DNA of 64,000 bases. It comes from Brachypterus glaber. Taxonomy: Eukaryota > Arthropoda > Insecta > Coleoptera > Kateretidae. The notes beneath the pieces are model-generated. The model saw only the letters and a list, made by a program, of their open reading frames with translations. It did not search any database and was not told the origin of the DNA. The first letter of the stretch is position 1, and the number at the start of each line of letters is the position of its first letter. Positions 55,114 to 64,000 of the stretch are shown one piece after another. The stretch spans positions 11,273,916 to 11,337,915 of the forward strand of contig OY294045.1 of assembly GCA_958510825.1 (NCBI GenBank). Reading direction: 5' to 3'. Position numbers and translations under genes: made by a program.

Positions 55114-55378
55114 CATAGAAAAAACGGATTCCTTGAACCAAGGACACGTATCTTTGTATATGTTCAAAGCCATATTCTCTTGTTTCAAGGCTGGCATTTT
55201 CTTGAACCAAAGTCAATGTCCTTGAATGAAGAGCACGGGTTTTGGAATAAAAATCCGCGCTCTTTATTCAAGGACATTGACTTTGGTTCAAGAAAATGCC
55301 AGCCTTAAAACAAGAGAATATGGCTTTGAACATATCCAAGACACGTGTCCTTGGTTCAAGGAATCCGTTTTTTCTATG
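55114..55378. mobile_element. CATAGAAAAAACGG foldback family, copy 6 (265 bp)
   Basis: Full-length palindrome very like copies 1 and 2. Flanks are TT rather than a clean TA pair. Three overlapping open frames inside (55087-55478) arise from the palindrome. Confidence 0.85.
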
Positions 55379-55884
55379 TTGTATTCCAATGACGTTTACA
55401 CCCCCTTATAAAAGTTATACTCTCTGTTTAGCTCCGAACAAATATTCTGTAATATTGTCGAATAGCTTTACATTGTAAATACAAGAGTCACAATAGGGTT
55501 TCGATTTAGAGTTTCCGGGTTAAAAGAGGTTTAAGTCAGGAAGAGTGAAGCCCTTTTTAGGGAGTGTCAGTTCCACGTTGTTAGAATGTTTCAAGGTCCG
55601 TTGGAGAGCAAACTGGAGAGTAAACTGGAAACTGATTGACCGTGAATGATTGTGCCACGAGTTTAACGCAATCCTAACTTAACCCGTAACTACACACGTG
55701 TAATTGCTTTCCCATTTTGAAAATTACATGCTGGCCTTTCGAACGGTATTCCTAAAGCGAATTTAGGTTTCAAAGAATGGACCAAGCAACAAAAATCGAT
55801 AGATCAATTTTTTAAATGGATTTGGATTCTACGGACAAAATTTAACTAAAATTGTTATACATATAAACACCCAAAGAACTTTTA

Positions 55885-56222
55885 ACAGTACACTTGATTT
55901 CAAAAATAATGGAAAAGTAGGGTTAACTAAAATTTCATGTTTTCCAGAAAATTTAGTTATGTGAATGTGGATTATTTAAATGGGGTTATGTCTGTTTGTC
56001 ATAAAAAAAAGTAAGGTTAGTTTAACCATGTCAAAAATCATATGTTATTTTTTTTTGATCAAAACCAAATTTTGACACCTTCGAATATAGACACTTTAAC
56101 CTAACTTTAATGACATTTAATGACAAGTAAACAAATATTTGTCAAATGGAAAAAAACAGAATTCAAAATGTAACAATTTTTTTATAACCTTACTTTTCCA
56201 TTATTTTTGAAACCTGTTGATT
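55885..56222. mobile_element. About 338-bp foldback (TTCAAAAATAATGGAAAAGT)
   Basis: TTTCAAAAATAATGGAAAAG at the left and CTTTTCCATTATTTTTGAAA at the right (near-exact). Just upstream, GGATTCTACGGACAAAATTT matches the flank of the 37530 element. Confidence 0.65.
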
Positions 56223-56270
56223 GTTATGAATATCCACTGTTTATTTGCTTTGCCGATTCTTTGAAACTTA

Positions 56271-56410
56271 AGGGCATATCCACAGGCTCGCATAAGAACG
56301 TAATACATAACAATGCGATGCTGTGATTGGCTTGATGTGCCACCATGTATCTTGTAAGCCAATCAGGGCACCGTATTCTTATGTTTTATGCATGATTCTT
56401 GATAGGCCTT
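56271..56410. mobile_element. AGGCCTATCCAGAGGCTCGC hairpin family, copy 2
   Basis: AGGGCATATCCACAGGCTCG at the left and GATTCTTGATAGGCCTT at the right; the interior GATTGGCTTGATG...CTTGTAAGCCAATC is also inverted. Confidence 0.55.
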
Positions 56411-56754
56411 ACACTGGCTTCAAGATTGCCGTACGTTTGTAGTTACGGGTTAACATGTATATGTATACAAACACTTCTCGGTTAATCGTTTACTAATTAA
56501 ATGCTGTTTACGGGACTATCAATAATGCAATTAAATTAATTTAGTGTTTAGGCAAATAGAGTTATTAGCGATGTCAATTTATGTTTACTACGTGTACCTA
56601 GTATAATTTGACTTCTCATTTGAGTTTTAGATTTAATAAATAGATAAACCTGAAGGTACACAAAAAAGATCCACGTAAACCAAAAAAGTTAAATCATTTC
56701 TGGTTTACCAAAAATAAAATTACCACTGCCCTTCCATAATAGTAATTATATACC

Positions 56755-56826
56755 AAGGTAGAGAAGACATTTTTTATAGCCGAGCGCATTTAAGAGTTGG
56801 AGGTTAGAATAGTCTTCTCTACCGTA
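56755..56826. repeat. Hairpin GGTAGAGAAGAC...GTCTTCTCTACC
   Basis: A perfect 12-bp stem with a loop of about 43 bases containing AGCCGAGCGC. Confidence 0.6.
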
Positions 56827-57034
56827 GTTTATATATTAGTTTTTTCACTACTATACTAGCACTATTTAACTATTTTAATTCAAATAATAAAATAAATTAT
56901 TAACAGATAATATATTTCTTGAAATTTTCATAAAAATCAAGTAGCCTTGATCAATGACATTTGCTCAAATAAATACTTTGGACTGACGTTTAAAAATTTA
57001 GTTTTTTTTTTTAATTTTTTCATAATATTTAGCT

Positions 57035-57125
57035 AATTGTTAATTATATTAGTTGGTAATAATTATAATTAATTATATTTAACAAATATTTAAAGCTATT
57101 TTCTTGGGTTTAATCAGTAAAAATT
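57035..57125 (-). repeat. About 80-bp repeat, inverted copy of 60690-60775
   Basis: TAATTATAATTAATTATATT...GCTATTTTCTTGGGTTTAAT reappears reversed 3.6 kb downstream. Confidence 0.6.
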
Positions 57126-57203
57126 CCATTAAGAACTGAAACATCTAAAGTGACAGAAATCAGTTGTTTATAAAATTTACTCCTACTAGGAGAAATAGTT
57201 ATT

Positions 57204-57420
57204 TATGGTACTAGTGGGTAAAGTGGGCAATATCGGTTTACCCATGAGTGCCATACGAGGTTTTATCCAATAAATAGCTTAGGAATTCATATTTTTATTA
57301 AAAATTTTAATGACATTTACAAGAAAATAATTTGACAAGTGACAGTTGAGTGTGTAAAATAAATAATTATCCACTCAATAAAGTAAAAGCCACGCGGGGG
57401 TTATTATCGAGTTTATCTAT
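57204..57420 (-). repeat. Dispersed repeat, inverted copy of 20191-20463 without the hairpin loop
   Basis: TATGGTACTAGTGGGTAAAG through GTTATTATCGAGTTTATC. The hairpin centre present at 20.4 kb is reduced to GTGGGCAATATCGG. Confidence 0.7.
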
Positions 57421-58538
57421 CTTATTTGTTTATTTGTTTATATTCATTTCTGGACCTTTAAGAAGGTAGTTTATCAATTTGAGGTTATGTGTTTGACGTT
57501 TAATAATTTTCTGACAGCAGAAATGTAAAATCAGCTGATTGTCACTTCCCAACCGTTGTCATAGGCAACGGGTAGGAAATAGACACTAACTACTAACTAG
57601 GTCGTAGGAAAATAATATTATTAAATTATTTAAATTAAACTTACAGGGCTTTCAAAAAGTGCTCTGATATTTTAAAATATCTCTTCTTTAATTTCGTAAA
57701 TTTCCTGATATTTTCCGGAATTCCATGTGCGTAAATCATAAAAAATCCCATTTTGAACTTTAATATATCATTTTATGATTTGAATGATTAAAGTATGCAG
57801 TCAACCAAAAATGCATTAGCCATGAATTCAAAATAAATCACAATATTTTATTCTGGCACGTGTTGATTTTAATAGATCATTCTCATCCGATCGAAATTTA
57901 TTTTGTAATCTCCAATTACAAATTGTAATTTACAATTGAGGAGTTAACATGCAAAACGTGCTTTGTCAACTTTTTTGGGAAACGAGTTTTGATAGATTCT
58001 TATCACTCTATGTCATCTGCACATGAAGCAACCTCACTTTTCAAATAAAACAAGCTTTTTCCTATTTAAAATAATGGTTAAAACCTAGGGTTTCAATCAG
58101 TGTTTTGTCCACCTCTTAGTTTCAGATTAAACCATGCTTTGTCCACCTGGCCAATGGGATTGCTGATTTTCGGTCATTTGACTGCGTGTTTGTTTTCATT
58201 TAAGCCGACCGAAAAAACGTTGTTTTGAGAAAAACACGTTTAAAGTTTTTTTTTAATGAAAATTATTCAATAGTCATATACTATTGAGAAAAACTCGTTT
58301 TAATTTTTTTTTTATAAAAAATTATGAAAAAGTCTACATAATCAGTCGATGTTCCGTTATAACTATAATGAATATTATGTATACAATAATAAATCAATTA
58401 AATTCGAATCCGGTGTTCTGATTCATAGAAACGACAATGCAACCAACGTTCATTGTGTGGTTTTTATAATGATGGGTGAAAATGTTCTATTTTAAATAAA
58501 TAAATAGACTATTCATTATAAAATTCTTCGCAACTCTA
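57421..58538. other. Intron segment without recognised element
   Basis: AACCGTTGTCATAGGCAACG near 57551 is a short inverted pair. TTTGTCCACCT is repeated at 58107 and 58139. No gene was seen. Confidence 0.3.
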
Positions 58539-59277
58539 CACGGTAAAAATAAATTACATTAAATTAAATAGTCCGTAAATGGTAATATGTTGCCATAGAC
58601 CTGAATGGTAAAAATTACATAGTCCAGAATGGTTTGGACTTGAAATTTGAAAAAAAATTACTACTTAGAAAATGTTTGTTCCAAATTACAAGTCTCTGTG
58701 TCAAAGCTTTTTTGAAATATCGTAGCGTAAAGTTCATTTGGTTTAATAAACCAAACGATTTGCACCCTTAATACGAGTATAAACTGCTTACATCTTCCTT
58801 GAAAGATCTATTGGTTGATAAAGATCGTAATTTATAATGAACGTAAATTTTAGGCCACAAATAAATAATAAATATCGTACATAAATAATATTTACCTTTT
58901 ATTTACACTTTTAATACTTTAACCTGCGTCGCTATCTCTCTAACAATAACAATATTAAACGGTCCGTCTCATGATGCGACGCCTTCATGGTTATTGTCCA
59001 AAGCGCACGCGCGTCTTAAAATAACATACCCCGACATTGTAAAATTATGTAAAAATATGTAAATCAATGTAAATATATTTTTTTACATTATTTTACATTC
59101 TTTTACATTATTTTACATACTTTTACATTCTTTTACATTTTTTAGATTATTTTACATTCTTTTACGTTATTTTACATAAATTCATGAATTATGCATAGTC
59201 CAGAATAGTAAATTTACTATTCCGTACTATGTAAATTCATGTATTTTTACATTATTTTACATGCAGTTTTTACAGTG
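58539..59277. mobile_element. 739-bp TIR element (CACGGTAAAAA / TTTTTACAGTG), TA target site, with TTTTACATTA minisatellite
   Basis: Ends are flanked by TA (58537-58538, 59278-59279). ATAGTCCAGAATGG and CCAGAATAGTAAATTTACTA words recur. 59070-59170 is a run of about ten TTTTACATTAT-type units. Confidence 0.7.
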
Positions 59278-60155
59278 TACAGCTAAAAGTAGTGTAAGAT
59301 TCTGTAAAAAAAATCCTACTCATTCGTCGTAAAAGTACTTCGAAGTACGTTTAAATACCTTTAAGCATTTTTAAGTACTTTTATGCACTTCCAAGGTAAT
59401 TTCATGTACACCCAAAAATTAAAAAATGGTGGAAAAAGGAGTTTTACTCCCGGCAGAAATTTTGGTGTCTAAAAAAGAACAGTCCTCACCTCGAAATTTT
59501 TTTACGACGAAAATTTCAATATTAAACTTACATACAAAATTTCAGGTGAGTTTTTCTAAACTATTTTGCATTGAAAAGCAATAAAAAAGAAGAATCGGAG
59601 GTAAATTATCATACGGGGGAGGGGGTCTCAAAAACCCTTAAAAAATGTCGTGTAATTTTTTTTTACCACTTTTTTAAAAAAGTTGTATATTTATTTTTCA
59701 TTTCACAGGGTACTTTTATAGTAATATGCAATATTTTAGACCAAACTCGTCTATAAATACAATAAATATGCTTTTTAGTCGAATTAAACTTCTGAAAATT
59801 AAAAGTTAATTTGTTAAAAATTGAAACTGCACAATAATCTTTATTATGCTTCAAATGCAAAAACACGTTTATTACAAAACGTATATTTTAGTTTAATTTT
59901 GTCAAAAAGTAAAGTTAATCCCTTTATACAACTACCAATTCATATAGATTCATAAAAATCTTCAAGGCTTGTTTGATAATCTGCTATATCATGAAAATAT
60001 TTGATATAATTTCTTTTTTTATGACCATAGTTTTATTTCTACGGTCTAGTTAATTTTACCGACGATAATTTGTCGACGAGAAAACAGTTCATTCACGCAC
60101 CGTCATCGATATTTATTCTTAATTAGCTAAAACGCAACAAATATAATTATTTATA
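59278..60155. other. Intron segment without recognised element
   Basis: AAGTACTT-rich stretch at 59333-59395. No gene was seen. Confidence 0.3.
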
Positions 60156-60661
60156 CACTGAAAAAAATGACGTTCTTGGCTCAAAGTAGTCAACATTCTT
60201 GGCAGTTATTCTTTTAGCTAAAAAGATGTGTATCTTCAAACATAGGGAACGTCCAAGTATTACGTAACGCAAATTTTGATCATTTTGGACCCCCACCCCC
60301 TAGAAGCGTTACGTAATAATTGAACGTTCCCATAAGTATTTATCTTGTGCCAAGAAAAGTGTCGCTTTTGAAACATTTTTAAAATTCTCTTAGACCCGGC
60401 GAATTTAAGGCAAAAACCATTTATCTTGTTTTAAGATTGTTAAAATTTAAATAATTTTAAATACATTGGCCCAAGAATTTTTCTTTTGAGACAAGACCAT
60501 TTCACACAAGATCAAAGATTTTTAAGTTAAAGAATCAGAAAGGTCTTGGCAAGTGAATTATATTTTCATGTTAAGAGAAGGCGCTTTTGGACGTATTTAA
60601 GAGTGCGAAGCAATTTTCCTAATTTCATATGCCATTACCGCAAAGGATCATTTTTTTAGTG
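60156..60661. mobile_element. CACTGAAAAAAA TIR element, copy 2, interrupted
   Basis: Inverted relative to 26720-27140, TA on both sides. Interrupted at 60245-60331 by a GGGAACGTTC element. Confidence 0.8.
60245..60331. mobile_element. GGGAACGTTC element, copy 3 (87 bp, centre deleted), 3-bp TSD
   Basis: GGGAACGTCCAAGTATTACG...CGTAATAATTGAACGTTCCC, flanked by ATA on both sides. The empty site in the sister element (CAAACAAAAGTATTTATC, reverse complement near 27045) confirms the limits. Confidence 0.85.
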
Positions 60662-60689
60662 TAAACTGAAAAAAAATAGATGTTTGTGG

Positions 60690-60775
60690 ATTTTTTACTA
60701 ATTAAACCCAAGAAAATAGCTTAAAATAACTTTTTACTTATTAAATATAATTAATTATAATTATTACTTATTTAT
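60690..60775 (+). repeat. About 80-bp repeat, inverted copy of 57035-57125
   Basis: TTTTTACTAATTAAACCCAAG...AATTAATTATAATTATTA. Confidence 0.6.
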
Positions 60776-62972
60776 TTATTTACTAGGAGATATATTACAA
60801 AGTCATGGGGAGTCCCAAATAAGCTTTAGGCTTGTGCTAGGGACTCCGCATTAATTTAAGCATACAATTTATCCAAACCATTTTCAGTTTATTTAAAATT
60901 AAATTTTTCGCAAGCGCCCGGTAAATGAATACCTATCTCAATCCGACCTCTGATAATTACCATTGAGAAACATGTTAAAAATTTAACAGTGACTTTTTAG
61001 CCGTAATTTTCTGTGTATTGTAGCCTCGGTATAATTTAAAAACGTCTGGCTTCCTTAAAGAACTCGCTGTTAGTCACTGATCGAGATTTACGTTCTTGGT
61101 TGATGATGATTGCAGACTTGTCTTTTAATTAAGAAAACGTTCAAATGCCAGAGTTTATGTCGCTTTTTGTTTGTGTCTACTCATGCTCATATTTCTGTAA
61201 TTAGCGTGGATTTAAACCACGATTATACCCTCTTTTAACGGACTTGAAGAGTAGTGGTTTACTGACAGCAACAAAAATTTCCCAACTAAAAATTTTTGTT
61301 TTTAATCAGCACTGCGATTTTTCCACGATTAAAAATCGTCGGCTTACAAGTAAAGAGCATTAAGTCCAAAAACATGGTTTTGAGATATTGACAAATTTAA
61401 CTTTCATTGTTGTTTTTTAATTTTTGTAATAATTTTTTTTGGAAAAAAACTACCGCAAATTGCAATGACAATTTAATTTAATAAACGATTTTATTTGCTA
61501 TCCTATTAAGTTTCACTTTTAAACACAGTTTTGAATAATAAAAATGCGAAAAAGGAAATGTTATACCATGAACATATCTCCAGATCATGCGACAACTAGC
61601 CCCAAACCAAATGCGACAACTAGCCCCAGTGGTCAATTTTACCTTATGTATCAAGTACTGTCTAATTAACGAATAAACACTCCTAAATGACAATATCAAC
61701 AAATAATATACACCTTAAACTATTAATATACATATAATTTTCTTATCTTAATATTTTAAATCCCTCACAATAAGAAAAAATATTTACCACAAAAAAATTA
61801 CTGGACCCTTTAATTTTGACATTTTTTAGATTAAATTGCTGCTCTTTTAACTTATTGCTTTTAAGTTTACAAATAATAAATGTCACTTTTGTAACGCAGA
61901 GGTTAATCTCGGTTTGGTGCAGAAAACTATTTTACTTTTTGAGATACAAGCACTTCGATAACTTACCCCTGCGACAACTAGCCCCGGTCACCCCTATATT
62001 ATTTAACAAACTTAAAATGATTAAAATGTTAGTCTGATTGAGCAATAAAATATGTGACAAAACAGGTTGATAAAGATAATTATTATATTTTTTATAGACC
62101 CAAAGTTAAACACGTTATAATTAATTATACATAATTAATTATTATACGTATGCAAATAAAATCGAAGTATTGTTTACCTTTATGATTACATGCAAAACAG
62201 GTAATATAAGAGTGGTTCTTTTATTTCTCATTTTCAGGTAAGCCACTTTGTACCCAAAATGAGAAGAAAAAAAAACATATTTTCCTACGATCCTCTATGA
62301 AAATGACATTTAGCACACTCTGTTGTTCTTTAGAAAACGCCTCATATCGCACTAGTTTGATATTTTTATATCACGTGTGATATTTTTGTATGGAGGTTTG
62401 CCTAATTTTATTTAGATATTTACCTCGTAGATTCTACGAATTTTATTCACCTTGTTTTATAAACCACCTTTCACCACAGCCTTTTATATATTTAAGTGTT
62501 TTAATCCAAATATTTCTGTTTTACATGTCAAAAATAAAAACTATGGTTATAACGTTACTATTTTGACCATTACTGTGTAGTCTAGACAGTTTAGATCTTA
62601 TAAAAATAACTTAATTTTGTATTTAGTTTCCTTACATTACATAAAAAACATCAAAATACACAGTATTTTTCTTACGAAATGTAAAACAGTACAATTTTAC
62701 TGTCTTATATGGCAGCATAACCACAGAAATCTAATTTAATAAGCAAACTCAAGTTTGAATTTATTTAGGATTAGGCAACCCATTAAACAGCTATGTATTG
62801 TATTAAATATAAAACCAAGAAAACTAAAGCTAAATGAAAATCATATTTTCTGTTTGACATACCTACATATATAAATTTGTATGCTATTTATAATTATTTA
62901 GTGCTTTGCCTTTCTTAAAAATTAATAAAAATAAGAAACTTCATATTTTTTTGGGTTCATAGGAAATATAGT
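60776..62972. other. Intron segment with TGCGACAACTAGCCCC repeats
   Basis: TGCGACAACTAGCCCC occurs at about 61587, 61608 and 61970, suggesting a decayed element between 61580 and 62000. The rest is plain AT-rich intron. A TTTCAGGTAAGC at about 62234 looks splice-like but has no coding exon beside it. Confidence 0.35.
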
Positions 62973-63100
62973 GTACACAACTCGTCGGAAAGTGTATTTC
63001 ATACACTCGTGGGGCTTCCTCATCGCCGGCGCCTCGTTCGTAAACCTTCCCACTCACGTAAAATATGTCACTTTCCACACTAGTTGTGTAATATACTCAG
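62973..63100. mobile_element. Palindromic element (ACACAACTCGTCGGAAAGTG)
   Basis: ACACAACTCGTCGGAAAGTG and ATACACTCGTGGGG pair with TTCCCACTCACGTAAAAT and CACTTTCCACACTAGTTGTGT around a GC-rich loop (GCCGGCGCC). Confidence 0.65.
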
Positions 63101-63810
63101 TTTTAGTAAGGAACTGTCAAACAGCAACATAACCTATAAATTAAATTCGTTTACCGAAAACATACCAAACTAAACCAACACTTTTGTTGGCTGTCAGAGG
63201 TAGACAATTTAAGTTTACTTATTAAATTAAGAAAAAGATACGCTATTTGACAGATAAATCATATATTTACTACAGAATGGATTTACGGTTATAATTTTTG
63301 AAATTTCGCAAGATACAAACTGCTTGGGCTTGTAGGGTCTGCTGCTGCAGCAAGGTCAAGAAAACTAAGATTTCATATTTCTCCTTGAGTGTGAGAAAAA
63401 AAAGAATGTTTGGACTTTTTTAACATATTTCCAGAGATTCCCTCAGAGATCTTAAAAAAAGAACGCCCCTATAATGAGAATATTTTTCTTAATTGAGAAA
63501 CAGTTTTTAAGTAATTAATATAAAATATACATATGCAAAAGGTTGTTGTGACTCATACGTTATTAATTTATCAACATTTAATTTAAATGTTTATATGCAC
63601 AATAATAATATATCTTGATAAATAATAAGGTTACCCAGCCAGTGATTGTTTGTTTTTTTTATTTGCTCTTATAACAGTGTATTTGTTTGTTACATTAAGA
63701 CGTTTATTTATGAAGATTTTAAACAGATTAGTCATTTTTTGCTTTAACTATACAGGGTTTTTCTTAATAGCAGAAATGCTGCAGCAGAACCCTTAACTTC
63801 TTTTTTTTTT
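63101..63810. other. Intron segment without recognised element
   Basis: AT-rich; nothing recognised. Confidence 0.3.
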
Positions 63811-63963
63811 AGGGTCACTCGATCGGTTGTTGCTTTGTCCAGTTTGTGTGTTAGTGAGTTTTGGTGGTTGGTTGGTTTGGGGTTTTTCAGGCGAAAACTA
63901 CCAGAAACCCAAACAGCTAACCACCAAAACACTAGACAAAGTAACAACTGATCGAGTGACCCT
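63811..63963. mobile_element. 153-bp TIR element (AGGGTCACTCGATC)
   Basis: AGGGTCACTCGATCGGTTGT and its near-complement ACAACTGATCGAGTGACCCT. The inside has GTTTTGGTGGTTGGTTGG and complementary CCAACCACC-type words. A minus-strand frame of 67 codons here is not a gene. Confidence 0.7.
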
Positions 63964-64000
63964 ACTTTTTTGACGGTTTATAAATGAGGGGTGCCGAATC

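Larger units (their letters stand above)
24823..64000 (+). other. Intron 2 (5' part) of the LMTK-like gene, at least 39 kb
   Basis: Starts at GTGAGT. No later sequence with a good acceptor and kinase-like coding content was recognised, so the intron seems to run off the window. A small exon could have been missed. Confidence 0.45.

Noticed and set aside
55087..55478. Three overlapping open frames
   Set aside because: They lie in the CATAG palindrome, where frames on both strands recur in every copy (28.5, 44.5 and 47 kb).
62232..62262. Splice-like TTTCAGGTAAGC
   Set aside because: Acceptor and donor consensus directly abut, leaving no exon; no coding frame beside it.

Overview
This is a very AT-rich stretch of an arthropod nuclear genome, most probably an insect. 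Genes are split by GT-AG introns, coding DNA is sparse, and the best gene matches are animal families. The order cannot be fixed from the sequence alone; the many small terminal-inverted-repeat elements would suit a beetle, but that is only an impression. No bacterial, organellar or viral genome features were seen.

Host genes sit mainly in the first 4 kb. The end of a TMEM104-like membrane protein gene (2-1129, +) converges on a complete intronless gene for a small AN1 zinc-finger protein (2916-3314, -). That gene lies head to head, across about 0.5 kb of shared promoter, with the first coding exon (3827-3923, +) of what I read as an insect lemur-tail kinase (LMTK/AATK family) gene. Its second coding exon is a GC-rich island at 24716-24822, in matching splice phase. 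It encodes a transmembrane helix followed by the CC...GFK juxtamembrane motif of the family. No kinase-domain exon was found downstream, so almost everything from 3924 to 64000 appears to be LMTK intron 1 (about 20.8 kb) and intron 2 (at least 39 kb).

The introns are a dense, nested archive of mostly non-autonomous DNA transposons. For many I could fix both ends and the target-site duplication (TSD) from the sequence. They include: (a) a 24-bp-TIR family (TIR CAAAGAACTTTTACC...) in four copies, two with perfect 8-bp TSDs; (b) a second and third 8-bp-TSD family at 42177-42426 and 54620-54873; (c) a 1358-bp foldback with 8-bp TSD at 16282-17639, inserted in another repeat; (d) CTGCC-ended elements with 4-bp TSDs, among them a 77-bp near-perfect hairpin present twice at about 97% identity; (e) TA-flanked foldbacks, including a roughly 260-bp family (CATAGAAAAAACGG...) in six copies; (f) a GGGAACGTTC family whose insertion at 60245-60331 is confirmed by an empty site in a related element at 26720-27140; and (g) a large palindrome whose arms carry roughly 10-bp minisatellite units.

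Retroelement traces are few: a 5'-truncated jockey-like LINE (10286-10927) with a TSD, a GAA-tailed retro-insert with a 16-bp TSD (23649-23968), and a probable tRNA-derived SINE piece. Two decayed transposase fragments were also seen, one of them a Tc1-like C-terminus at about 45.8 kb. All family names given for short elements rest on TIR/TSD structure only and are inferences.
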